Assembly: GCA_023435925.1 (NCBI GenBank)
Contig: JAEZLF010000063.1
Coordinates: forward strand, 4,328 to 68,327
DNA from: Bacillota bacterium
Lineage (GTDB): Bacteria > Bacillota > Clostridia > Acetivibrionales > DTU013
Direction: 5' to 3'
Length of the DNA stretch: 64,000 nt
Shown here piece after piece: positions 16,701 to 25,283 of this stretch. The position numbers were made by a program, and so were the translations under genes. How positions within the stretch are numbered: the stretch's first letter is position 1; every line of letters starts with the position of its first letter. Under the pieces are notes generated by a model. It saw nothing but the letters and a program-made list of their open reading frames with translations, searched no databases and had not been told where the DNA came from.

Positions 16701-17920
16701 AAAATGAAAAACTGAATGTAAAAATAAGACCTGTTGGTTTTTTAGACTTGCTTGCCTTTAAAAAACTGATTCCCTCCAGGAAAAAGAGGATCGCCCTTGC
16801 CCCGTCAACTCCGGTAGATGCCGCACCTCCGGTAAATGTGCTTGCAGACAGGCTTCATCCGAAGGTTCAATATCTTGAGGTACGTGAAATAACTCAGGAA
16901 ACGCCGGACGTAAGAACATTCCGATTGATTCCCGACGGCAGCTCAGGCAGTAAGGAGCTTGCCATCTTCCGTCCCGGTCAGTACGTAAGCTTTTCTTTTG
17001 AAATTGAGGGAGCTTCCGTCACGAGGCCGTATTCGTTATCTTCTTCACCTTCTGAAGCCTTGAAGGGATATTATGAGGTAACAGTAAAAAGAAATGACGA
17101 AGGATTTGTATCCAATTATATATGGGAGAATTGGAAAGTGGGATCAAAGGTTCAATGCGGAGATCCACAGGGCCTTTTTTATTACAATGCCATAAGAGAC
17201 TCCCGTAAAATAGCCGGTATTGCAGGCGGCTGCGGAATAACGCCATTTCGTTCCATGGCAAAAGCTATTGTAGATGGGACTCTTGATTCTGAATTGACTA
17301 TATTTTTTGGCTGTAGGACAATTAATGATGTTGTGTTTGATAAAGAGTTCAAGCTGCTTGAAGAAGCTTCAAACGGCAGGATAAAAGTAATACATATTCT
17401 TTCGGATGAGGAATATGATAGCTGTGAGCACGGTTTTATAACTGCGGATCTGATAAGAAAGTATGTTGATCCTGATATTTGTTCCTTTTTCATAAGCGGT
17501 CCCCAGGCGATGTATGAATTTGTCCGCGGGGAGCTCAAGAAACTTAATGTACGGGATAAATTTATTCGATGGGAGCTTTTCGGTGAAATCAAAAATGCTG
17601 AAGAAACCGCAGGCTTTCCTAAAGAGAAGGCGGGGCATTCATTCAGTATGACCGTACATATGGGGCGCGCCGTTCAGGTTATTCCGGCTATCTCAGGCGA
17701 GTCACTTTTAGTGGCGATGGAAAGGGCAGGAATGAATCCACCTTCTGTCTGCAGGAGTAGTGTTTGCGGCTATTGCAGGTCTTTGCTTGTGAAAGGGGAT
17801 GTATTCATTCCGGAAAATGAGACAGGAAGAAGGCAAGCGGATAAACAATTTGGATATATACATCCCTGCTGTTCATTCCCGATAAGTGATCTGGAAATCA
17901 TTATTCCGAGAAAAAAGTAA
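16697..17920 (+). CDS. Ferredoxin reductase-like protein with C-terminal [2Fe-2S] domain
   Basis: This is a 407-residue modular reductase. Residues about 60-165 form the FAD domain (RPYSLSSSP), about 170-300 the NAD(P) domain (GGCGITPFRSMAKAI, then FISGPQAMYEFV), and the C-terminus is a plant-type [2Fe-2S] ferredoxin with Cys352, Cys357, Cys360 and Cys391 or 392. Electrons should flow NAD(P)H to FAD to the cluster, as in phenol hydroxylase or oxygenase reductases. The ATG at 16697 overlaps the previous stop and has GGGAGGTAAAGGG upstream. An N-terminal 55-residue basic, proline-rich stretch is extra. The likely partner is the coupled flavoprotein. The final acceptor is unknown. Confidence 0.86.
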   Translation: MKNEKLNVKIRPVGFLDLLAFKKLIPSRKKRIALAPSTPVDAAPPVNVLADRLHPKVQYLEVREITQETPDVRTFRLIPDGSSGSKELAIFRPGQYVSFSFEIEGASVTRPYSLSSSPSEALKGYYEVTVKRNDEGFVSNYIWENWKVGSKVQCGDPQGLFYYNAIRDSRKIAGIAGGCGITPFRSMAKAIVDGTLDSELTIFFGCRTINDVVFDKEFKLLEEASNGRIKVIHILSDEEYDSCEHGFITADLIRKYVDPDICSFFISGPQAMYEFVRGELKKLNVRDKFIRWELFGEIKNAEETAGFPKEKAGHSFSMTVHMGRAVQVIPAISGESLLVAMERAGMNPPSVCRSSVCGYCRSLLVKGDVFIPENETGRRQADKQFGYIHPCCSFPISDLEIIIPRKK

Positions 17921-17950
17921 GGGATAAGCTTTTGTAAAGGAGAATTATCT

Positions 17951-18447
17951 ATGAGCAGAGGTCTATCAAAACAGTTCTAGCGCTGCTTGGAATTGAATTC
18001 AGGTTTATTTGGCCTTTCATGCGTCCGTTTACTTCGATACGGTTTGGACAATTCTTCCTTTACCTGCCAATCTATGCGGTATTTTTCCTTTTCAACGGAG
18101 GAGTGAGACTATTCGGCCAGTTCAGGCTCAAGGAATATGCTTCGCCTGTGAAGACACAGCTTGTATGGTGGCTGAAAAACTCGTTGCTGATGCTTGGCGG
18201 GCTGGTTTTTGTTGCGCTATTTGAATATGTGCCGTTTATTTTGGGTATAGGGCCCGGATTTGACGCTGTTGGTATGCCGGTTTTCGGAGGACCGTTTATG
18301 TCCGCTCTGATCGTAATCGCGCCGCAATTTCTGGTTTTGTTTTTCGTCATGACCTATTTTTACCGAAAGACAGGCAAAATTTATCTAGGCGGATTATTCA
18401 CCGCGCTTGTGGCAACCTGGATTGCAACCGGTGCGGCGATATTTTAG
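17951..18447 (+). pseudogene. Membrane protein, third gene of the redox operon, frameshifted near the start
   Basis: The frame 18019-18447 encodes about 142 residues with four hydrophobic segments (FGQFFLYLPIYAVFFLFNGG and others). The frame is open further upstream (TVLALLGIEFRFIWPFMRPF), while the only good start, ATG 17951 with AAAGGAGAATT before it, is in another frame and stops after MSRGLSKQF. A single base change in the CAAAACAG run near 17967-17973 would join them. It is therefore either a recent pseudogene or a sequencing error. If intact it would be a membrane protein of about 165 residues, possibly the anchor for the upstream flavoprotein and reductase. I do not recognise the family. 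Confidence 0.6.
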
Positions 18448-18941
18448 GGTAAGTACGGAAGAGTATTTTAAGCAATCCTTTAATTCAACTGTCACCGGAA
18501 TAATAAAAGTATCCACTTTTGGCGGAGAGAAGGAGACCATCGCAGAGCGGACGATATGCGACATTCTGCGTAGCCGTAATCGCATGTAAATACTGATACT
18601 TAGATGCCCTAAACCATTGATTTTACTGGGGTGCTTTAAGAATTTCTGTAAACCACTCCGACCAATGTCAGGGCTGCATATAACGCCTGTTGGGCTTTAA
18701 TTGGGTTTTAACAATCATACGCCAGCCGCAAAGCTGCTCAAAAAGGTGTTCATGATTATAATGGACTTATCCATGGATTTGGAGATATAACTTAAAAGCT
18801 GATGACCCACTGATCCCGCTCAAATTGCCCCAGTGTTCTGATTCAAAATGATCCATCCTCTACCAAGGGATATTTAAGGATAATCAAATTGACAGACAGT
18901 GTCAAAGGGAGTTATCAAGCAGTCCAGTAAGAGGCTCTTGA
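18448..18941. other. About 500 bases without a convincing gene
   Basis: A 60-codon frame (18407-18589) ends in GGEKETIAERTICDILRSR and has no start signal. It may be the tail of a lost gene. The minus strand near 18650-18730 also keeps short coding-like pieces. Nothing here can be called with confidence. Confidence 0.3.
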
Positions 18942-18948
18942 CATTTAC

Positions 18949-20142
18949 TTATTTTATAATGATGTCATTTGTATAGTAAGAGTGTTTCCCAGTTTCATCT
19001 TCCCAATAGATCAATGAAACGGGCTCCAATTTCTGGGCAACTAATGCATCTCCCGTTTCTTTTGCTTCTCTAGCAGCAGAGAGCAAATCGTTGGTGTTTT
19101 GGTAAGAATTTAACTCGGATAATTTACCCATTTGCTGCTTAATCTCATTTTTTTGTTCTCTTTTGCCTAATAACCATGATGGGCAATTTCTTTGCCACCA
19201 GTTCATATCAGATATTGTTTCTTTTAAACTATTTGATATCTGTTCAACTTTTATGGGGCTGTTTTCAATATCATTCCATGACTGCTTGTATTGTTCTACT
19301 TTTTCTATTATCTTGGTAGATAGATGGCTTAAGTACCCAGGATTTTCTTGCACAGTCAGTCTCAGTCTCAACATGTCAATTCTTAAATCGACTATCGATA
19401 AAACAATAGACATATATGCATCAGTTCTGTTATATGCTAGGTCATCACTAGTTAGTCCGGTATCAAATGCTTGCGCTTCATATAAGTACTTGTATCTTTC
19501 AAGAATAGGATTAATGTTATTCTCAATTAAAGATAGTCTGATTATCATCTCCTGCGTAAATTTATTTGTTACAGATAATTCATCCTCAAGAATATCGAGG
19601 CGTGAAATAGCAGAAAACAATTCACCAATATACTCAGCTTCATTCCTCTGAATTACACGATTTATTGCCTTTTCTATTTTTATGAGCCGCTCATTGATAG
19701 GCTTAAACTGCTGCATCATCGTTATGGTAGATAACAATTGAAATGCCAATAATGGAGATGCAACAGGCATTATAGCACCTGATACTGGTATAAATGGAGC
19801 ATGTGCAACTATTCCCCCTGCGCCCATGACAGCACTTCCTACGCCATTTCCTATTGCCATTAATGTAGCTGAGTTAGCAGTTGCCATAAATAAAGAACCA
19901 GATGCAGCAGCACTAATACCTAATGATGCGCCTCCACAAGCAAGAAGGCCAGGAATACATGATTTCGATACTTCACCTCCATTACTAATATGGTCGCCTT
20001 GAACCATATAATTATTTTTTAGGTTTGCAAGAATTTTGTCTTTCATTTCTCCATTAAGAGCTAAAAGAGCATACCTTTCGTTAGTTTCGGGATTCTCATA
20101 GATCTTTGCTATGTTCTTTGACAGCTTTTTTCGTAAAAACAT
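18949..20142 (-). CDS. Unknown protein: hydrophobic Gly/Ala-rich core plus coiled coil
   Basis: This is a 397-residue protein that I cannot assign to a family. Residues 1-60 are polar. About 65-150 form a long Gly/Ala/Ser/Met-rich hydrophobic region (CIPGLLACGGASLGISAAAS, continuing through GNGVGSAVMGAGG), long enough for two or three membrane passages. About 155-330 are helical and coiled-coil-like. The C-terminus ends in LIYWEDETGKHSYYTN. The layout resembles membrane-inserting effectors, but that is inference only. ATG 20142 is preferred because GGGAGG lies 4 bases upstream. ATG 20154 has none. It is the only sizeable minus-strand gene between the two tRNA-like repeats, with its own operator-like region. 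Confidence 0.6.
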   Translation of the reverse strand: MFLRKKLSKNIAKIYENPETNERYALLALNGEMKDKILANLKNNYMVQGDHISNGGEVSKSCIPGLLACGGASLGISAAASGSLFMATANSATLMAIGNGVGSAVMGAGGIVAHAPFIPVSGAIMPVASPLLAFQLLSTITMMQQFKPINERLIKIEKAINRVIQRNEAEYIGELFSAISRLDILEDELSVTNKFTQEMIIRLSLIENNINPILERYKYLYEAQAFDTGLTSDDLAYNRTDAYMSIVLSIVDLRIDMLRLRLTVQENPGYLSHLSTKIIEKVEQYKQSWNDIENSPIKVEQISNSLKETISDMNWWQRNCPSWLLGKREQKNEIKQQMGKLSELNSYQNTNDLLSAAREAKETGDALVAQKLEPVSLIYWEDETGKHSYYTNDIIIK

Positions 20143-20156
20143 ATGTCCTCCCATAA

Positions 20157-20216
20157 AACGAAATTTCGTTACAAGTTATGTAATAATATTGTAATATTAT
20201 GTAATAATTATATATT
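20157..20216. promoter_or_regulatory. Palindromes upstream of the minus-strand gene
   Basis: AACGAAATTTCGTT at 20157-20170 is a perfect 14-bp palindrome placed just before the ribosome binding site. Next to it ATGTAATAAT occurs twice (about 20178 and 20200) around a nearly symmetric ATAATATTGTAATATTAT. This looks like an operator/promoter region for tight control. Confidence 0.5.
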
Positions 20217-20535
20217 GATAACCATTTTATTGCAAGACTTATATTTGCAGTGGCTAAAGGGTAGGCAAGTTAAGGCGTGGGAGTTTGACAAATAGGTTTA
20301 AACTATACCAATTAATGCATAGTAACTTGCAATGGAAAATGATTATTTGATGATTAAAATTGGGTACTTTATTATACAAACCTTCTGAGGCACAAATGGA
20401 AATCGCAAAAGTGCCATTGGAATTTCGGACTATGCTTAGCATATCATTGAACGAAGTGATGCAAATATGTATCTAAAATTCATGAGATTAACAGCTGTTA
20501 AAACAGATAATTTGCTTCTGCCATCTTGCCGAAAA

Positions 20536-20640
20536 CACCCGCAAGGGTGAAGTTTGATGTAGTAATGCGCAGATTTATACTCTACAGAGCATCCATGGTA
20601 AGAATGAGATCATAATTCGACTTTGGTTGACGACTCCAAT
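20536..20640 (+). repeat. tRNA-Thr-related repeat, copy 2
   Basis: The block from 20536 to 20616 matches 7391-7471. It continues with a degenerate tRNA-Thr 3' half (ATTCGACTTTGGTTGACGAC, then TCCAATAAG) that ends where the real tRNA has GCTCCAACAAA. It lies at the left end of the defence island and is a candidate attachment-site relic. The rest of 20217-21017 holds no gene I can support. Confidence 0.7.
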
Positions 20641-21017
20641 AAGACTTTAAAATACTTGATATGTAAACGTGAATCCGACATTTTGTTTTATATGAAAAAG
20701 TCAACTTGTCAACTAACAGCAAACTAAACTAATTAATAATAGTTCATTAAGAGTAGTTATGGCAAAATTGAGTGTTAGCATCTATAATTTTGATCGACAT
20801 CGGTGTAGGTTTGTACAAATATCATTCACAAGGTAGGGATAACATATAAAAGCAGTTAATAAGTATCAAGCATACTATTCTATTTACCTGAATATGCACT
20901 AATTACAATATTATTAAGTTAATGTTTTTACATAAAAATTAGGTAACAATGAAGGAATTAGGAAGTTTATGTAGAATAATGTTGTATGAGTTAAATATGC
21001 ACAAGGGGGAGTTATAG

Positions 21018-21065
21018 ATGCAAAAAAACAATGAGACTCAAGAAACTGATGATAAAAAAGAATAA
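21018..21065 (+). other. Possible 15-codon leader ORF before the defence array
   Basis: ATG 21018 follows GGGGGAG with a 7-base gap and encodes MQKNNETQETDDKKE, then stops 51 bases before the Mrr-like gene. The peptide is hydrophilic. It could be a leader ORF or a chance frame. Confidence 0.25.
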
Positions 21066-21116
21066 CCATAATATTGTTTAGAATAAATTTCATGAATGTA
21101 ATGTATAGGGGGATTT

Positions 21117-22232
21117 ATGAGAATATCAAAAGAAGCACTGAGGGGATATTTATTGGAGGAAGCATTGGCTTATTTGATTAAGAATACAGGATATACGTTG
21201 TTGGTTGATAAAAGTCAAGACGAGAGAGAACTCCAAAAAAGAGGGAATGGACTTGTGGTTATTGGTAGAGGTGGGGAGCACCAAGTCGATGTTCTCGGAC
21301 AGCTTTCATGGATACCAACATTTACTTTCCCAATAAGGCTTTTTATTGAGGCCAAATTCCGTAATGCAAAAACAGGGATAGATGTAGTAAGGAGTGCTGT
21401 AGGTATAATAGAAGACCTGAATCAAAATTTTTCACCTATGAGAGAAACAGGTATCTTGATTAAGCGATACAACTATAATTATGCTTTGTTTTCTACATCA
21501 GGATTTTCAAAGGACGCCATAAAGATGGCTATTGCTCATAGGATATCTTTAATAGATTTAAGTGGGCCTGAGTTCACCGATTTGAGAAATATGATAGAAC
21601 AAGCAGCAAATAATATTATTCAGTATTATGCTACAAGAGAAGATGTTGCTGTAACTAATGATAACACAGTAGAAAACGAAGATGATTCCCTGTCTAGGAA
21701 TAGTTTTATTACTCAATTGAGAATGTTCATAAGGCAGCAATTAAGAACTTTACCAGTAAGTGTAATAGAAAATCAGTATTGGAGAGGTCAAGATGAAGGT
21801 ATATTGCTTGACAATTTTCTTGGCGAGTTAATTTCGTTCTTAAATCATTATAATGAACTATTTGTCGGAATGGCTAATGGACCGTTTATGTTGGTTCTTA
21901 AAGCAGATGATGTAAACGATTTTAGATCATATGTCGAAGAGTACCCGACTCATAAGGTTACAATTCATTGGAGTGCCTATGATCATGGGGGTAGAAGATG
22001 GTATATTAGACCGGTAGATTACTATAATCGTAGATACCAACTTACGTTTACGTTACCAAAGATTTTAGGTGATTGGATATTTAAAAGTAATAATCCCATA
22101 AGCAAAGCGATAAACGCAAAGGAGAAGTATTTATCAAACATTACTATTTACCGTTCAAGTGAAGATAAAGATGAATTATATCGGCTTATTTATTCTGCTG
22201 AAGATACACAACGTCTAATAAATAATTTTTGA
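21117..22232 (+). CDS. Mrr-like PD-(D/E)XK restriction endonuclease, first gene of the defence array
   Basis: This is a 371-residue protein. Residues about 1-165 look like an Mrr_cat-type nuclease: Asp58 in HQVDVLGQ and Glu78-Ala-Lys80 in FIEAKF give the PD-(D/E)XK core. The following helix (GIDVVRSAVGIIEDLNQNF) is the Gln/Asn-bearing helix usual in this group. Residues 200-371 are an unassigned domain. AGGGGG lies 6 bases before the ATG. Mrr-type enzymes cut foreign or modified DNA. The gene is more AT-rich by eye than the two following genes, and is separated from the helicase by 164 bases, so it may have its own promoter. Confidence 0.78.
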   Translation: MRISKEALRGYLLEEALAYLIKNTGYTLLVDKSQDERELQKRGNGLVVIGRGGEHQVDVLGQLSWIPTFTFPIRLFIEAKFRNAKTGIDVVRSAVGIIEDLNQNFSPMRETGILIKRYNYNYALFSTSGFSKDAIKMAIAHRISLIDLSGPEFTDLRNMIEQAANNIIQYYATREDVAVTNDNTVENEDDSLSRNSFITQLRMFIRQQLRTLPVSVIENQYWRGQDEGILLDNFLGELISFLNHYNELFVGMANGPFMLVLKADDVNDFRSYVEEYPTHKVTIHWSAYDHGGRRWYIRPVDYYNRRYQLTFTLPKILGDWIFKSNNPISKAINAKEKYLSNITIYRSSEDKDELYRLIYSAEDTQRLINNF

Positions 22233-22396
22233 TGATTTGGAGAGTTGTTATATAATGGGGAAAAGCTTGTATATCCAATGTGCTTAGCTTCTCAGCTTGT
22301 TCATTAAATACTTTTATTGTACAATATATTATGGAAAATATCCTAGTAAAAATATTTTTAGGAAAATATGTTGACAAATAATGTTTAAGGGAAAAG

Positions 22397-25261
22397 ATGT
22401 TTAATTTTGGAAATGCAAATGATGGACAAAAACTTGCTATTTCGACCGTCGAGGGGCCGGTTTTAATAACGGCAGGACCGGGTACGGGAAAAACCTATAC
22501 CCTCGTTCAGCGTGCTATCTATTTGATTCAGGAGAAAGGCGTTCAGCCGGAGCGAATACTGATGGCAACGTTCACCGAGAAAGCCGCCAAGGAGCTTGTA
22601 ACCAGAATCACGAATGAACTCGCCGCTCGTGGCATCATTGTAAACATAAACGAAATGTATATTGGGACGTTCCATTCCCTATGTCTGCGGATAATAAAAG
22701 AGCATCTCGAATATACCCGTCTCAAGAAAAACTACCGTACTTTGGACGACTTTGACCAGAGTTATACAGTGTTCCAGAGCATTCATAAGTTCCGCCACAT
22801 CACCGGTTTTGATGGAGTGCTGTCGAACACCGGAGCATGGCGACAGGCAGGCGAAATATGTGAACTTGTAAACAACCTCTCTGAGGAATTAATAGACCCT
22901 GCTGATTTGAAATCAGACCCAGACCAGCAGATAGCTGCGTTGGGGAATATACTCGAAATCTATCAGGAGGTTCTCTTGGAGAATAACCTGATGGATTTCT
23001 CTGCTATTCAGACAGAGGCATACTGGCTGTTAAAAAACAACTCCTCAATCCTTGCCGAAATCCAGAAACAGATTCAGTATGTAATGATAGATGAATACCA
23101 AGACACGAACTACATTCAGGAGCAGATAGTTTTTCTCATTGGCGGCAGTCACAATAATATCTGTGTAGTAGGCGACGATGACCAAGGTCTGTACCGTTTC
23201 AGAGGCGCAACTATCCGAAACATACTTGAGTTTCCATCAAAGTTCACCAAAGGAGAATGCAATGTCATTCCACTTGTGGTGAACTATCGCTCGAACAGTG
23301 ACATCGTGGATTTTTATAATAATTGGATGGTGACGACCGATGGTGCTCGGTTTCGCTTCCGATGGAATAAGTTCCGTTATGACAAGACGATAGAGCCGCA
23401 TGACAAATCCACCCTTAAAAGCCCAGCAGTTGTGAAGTTGGCGAGCGTGGAGGACGAGGAGGAATGGCGTGAGAAGATACTTTTGTTCATCTCCGAATTG
23501 ATGAGTTCCGGGAAATTGAATGATTACAACCAGATAGCGTTCCTCTTCAACTCCGTAAAGCACGAGCGTGTCACAAGACTCGCCCGCTACTTAGAGGATA
23601 ATGGAGTGAATGTCTATTCGCCGCGTTCAGATATGTTCTTTCAGCGGGACGAGATAAGGCTGATGATAGGTTGCCTGATGCTGATGTTCCCTAAATATGT
23701 TATAGGGCTTGAGCAAGAGCAATATCAGTTCCTCCAAACTGAGCACTATAAATACTACCGTGGCTGTGTAATGGCAGCAAACGCCTACCTTCAGAAGTCT
23801 GAATCGGCAGATCTCCGCAACTGGATACGTCGTCGCGGGAAAATTCATGCAAACCTGAAGGAAACGACAGATTATGCATATTCAGGTCTGATTTACCAGA
23901 TGTTTGAGTTCGCACCGTTTTCACACATCCTCGGTACAGATATACGTGTCGGTGTGGTAGATATACGCCCGGCTCGGAACATAGCGCTCTTTACACAGGT
24001 AGTCGGGAAATTCGAATATTTACACCGTATAGACGTTTTTAATACAAAATACATCGATATAAACACAGAGCGGTTCTTTAACCTTTATCTGAGGCTGCTA
24101 TTCGACGGTGGTATCTCTGAGTATGAGGACGATGCGGAGTATGCTCCGAGCGGATGCGTTTCATTTCTGACGATTCACCAGTCGAAGGGAATGGAGTTCC
24201 CGATTGTATTCGTGGATTCACTTGGCAATATTCCCCGAAAAGCATATAAAGACCTCATTGAGGCTGTAGAAGATAAATACTTCAAACGCCCAGCGTTCGA
24301 ACCATATGAGATGACGAAGTATTTTGACTATTGGAGGCTTTACTATACGGCGTTCTCTCGTGCTCAGGATTTACTTGTCCTCACCTGCAACGAAGACAAG
24401 CGCACCCCGAGTATGTACTTTCGTGAGGTATATGAGGATTTATATGATGCAGATGGAGAAATGTTTGACCTTTCCGAGTTTGATTTCAAAGGAGTGAAGA
24501 ACGTTAATCTAAAAGCTACTTTCTCTTTCACCTCCCACATCACCGTCTACGAAACCTGCTCGCTTCAGTATAAGTTCTATAAAGAACTGGAATTCGCACC
24601 TGTTCGTGTGAACGCTATGTTATTTGGTATGCTTGTTCATCAGACGATTGAGGACATTCACCGTGCTGCACTCCGGCATGCGGAACACCTAATCAGCCCC
24701 GAGAACATCATAGGATGGTTCGATACGAACTACACATCACTCACAAAGAGCGAGCGGACCTACCTTGCAGAGCCGCAAAAGAATGCCGCCCTGCAGCAGG
24801 TACTTCGCTATGCGGAGCGGCAGGAAGGCCAATGGCATACGTTGAAGGATGCCGAGGTGGATGTGAGCCTTGTGAAGCCTGACTATATAATTGAGGGCAA
24901 GATTGACCTAATAAAGGGCGAGGGGGACACAGTTGAACTTGTAGACTTCAAGTCCGAGAAGAAGCCTGATATTTTTAAAGATGCGGAGCAACTCGAACAC
25001 TACCGCCGACAACTTCGGGTATATGCTCACCTCGTGGAGGAGCGGACAGGCCAGAAGGTCAGCAAGATGCATCTTTATTACACTGGGGAGGATGGTGGAG
25101 TTCCGACTATCAGCTATCCGTATCAGAAGACTGTAGTGGATGCGACGATTCAAGCTTTCGATGATACTGTTCATAAAATCCTGAGGAAAGAATATGGACA
25201 GAGGTCTTCCTCTCCGAAGACATGCAGAGATTGCGATTTCCGTTTCTATTGTGGTAAGTAA
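22397..25261 (+). CDS. UvrD/AddA-like SF1 helicase fused to an Fe-S PD-(D/E)XK nuclease
   Basis: This is a 954-residue helicase-nuclease. Residues 1-640 have SF1 motifs: Walker A AGPGTGKT with Lys32, motif II DEYQDTN, GDDDQGLYRFRGA, then TIHQSKGMEFPIVFVDS and YTAFSRAQ. Residues 700-954 are a PDDEXK_1-type nuclease (IEGKIDLI, VDFKSEKK). Four cysteines placed as in AddB and Cas4 nucleases (Cys721, then Cys943, Cys946, Cys952) should hold a 4Fe-4S cluster. It probably degrades or resects invading DNA ends. The coding sequence is clearly richer in G+C than the Mrr-like gene before it. The next gene starts 22 bases after its stop. Confidence 0.87.
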   Translation: MFNFGNANDGQKLAISTVEGPVLITAGPGTGKTYTLVQRAIYLIQEKGVQPERILMATFTEKAAKELVTRITNELAARGIIVNINEMYIGTFHSLCLRIIKEHLEYTRLKKNYRTLDDFDQSYTVFQSIHKFRHITGFDGVLSNTGAWRQAGEICELVNNLSEELIDPADLKSDPDQQIAALGNILEIYQEVLLENNLMDFSAIQTEAYWLLKNNSSILAEIQKQIQYVMIDEYQDTNYIQEQIVFLIGGSHNNICVVGDDDQGLYRFRGATIRNILEFPSKFTKGECNVIPLVVNYRSNSDIVDFYNNWMVTTDGARFRFRWNKFRYDKTIEPHDKSTLKSPAVVKLASVEDEEEWREKILLFISELMSSGKLNDYNQIAFLFNSVKHERVTRLARYLEDNGVNVYSPRSDMFFQRDEIRLMIGCLMLMFPKYVIGLEQEQYQFLQTEHYKYYRGCVMAANAYLQKSESADLRNWIRRRGKIHANLKETTDYAYSGLIYQMFEFAPFSHILGTDIRVGVVDIRPARNIALFTQVVGKFEYLHRIDVFNTKYIDINTERFFNLYLRLLFDGGISEYEDDAEYAPSGCVSFLTIHQSKGMEFPIVFVDSLGNIPRKAYKDLIEAVEDKYFKRPAFEPYEMTKYFDYWRLYYTAFSRAQDLLVLTCNEDKRTPSMYFREVYEDLYDADGEMFDLSEFDFKGVKNVNLKATFSFTSHITVYETCSLQYKFYKELEFAPVRVNAMLFGMLVHQTIEDIHRAALRHAEHLISPENIIGWFDTNYTSLTKSERTYLAEPQKNAALQQVLRYAERQEGQWHTLKDAEVDVSLVKPDYIIEGKIDLIKGEGDTVELVDFKSEKKPDIFKDAEQLEHYRRQLRVYAHLVEERTGQKVSKMHLYYTGEDGGVPTISYPYQKTVVDATIQAFDDTVHKILRKEYGQRSSSPKTCRDCDFRFYCGK

Positions 25262-25283
25262 TTAGCTTGGAGGTCTTTTAATA

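Noticed and set aside
20254..20442. Minus-strand 62-codon ORF
   Set aside because: It has no ribosome binding site, no recognisable motif and lies in AT-rich intergenic DNA.
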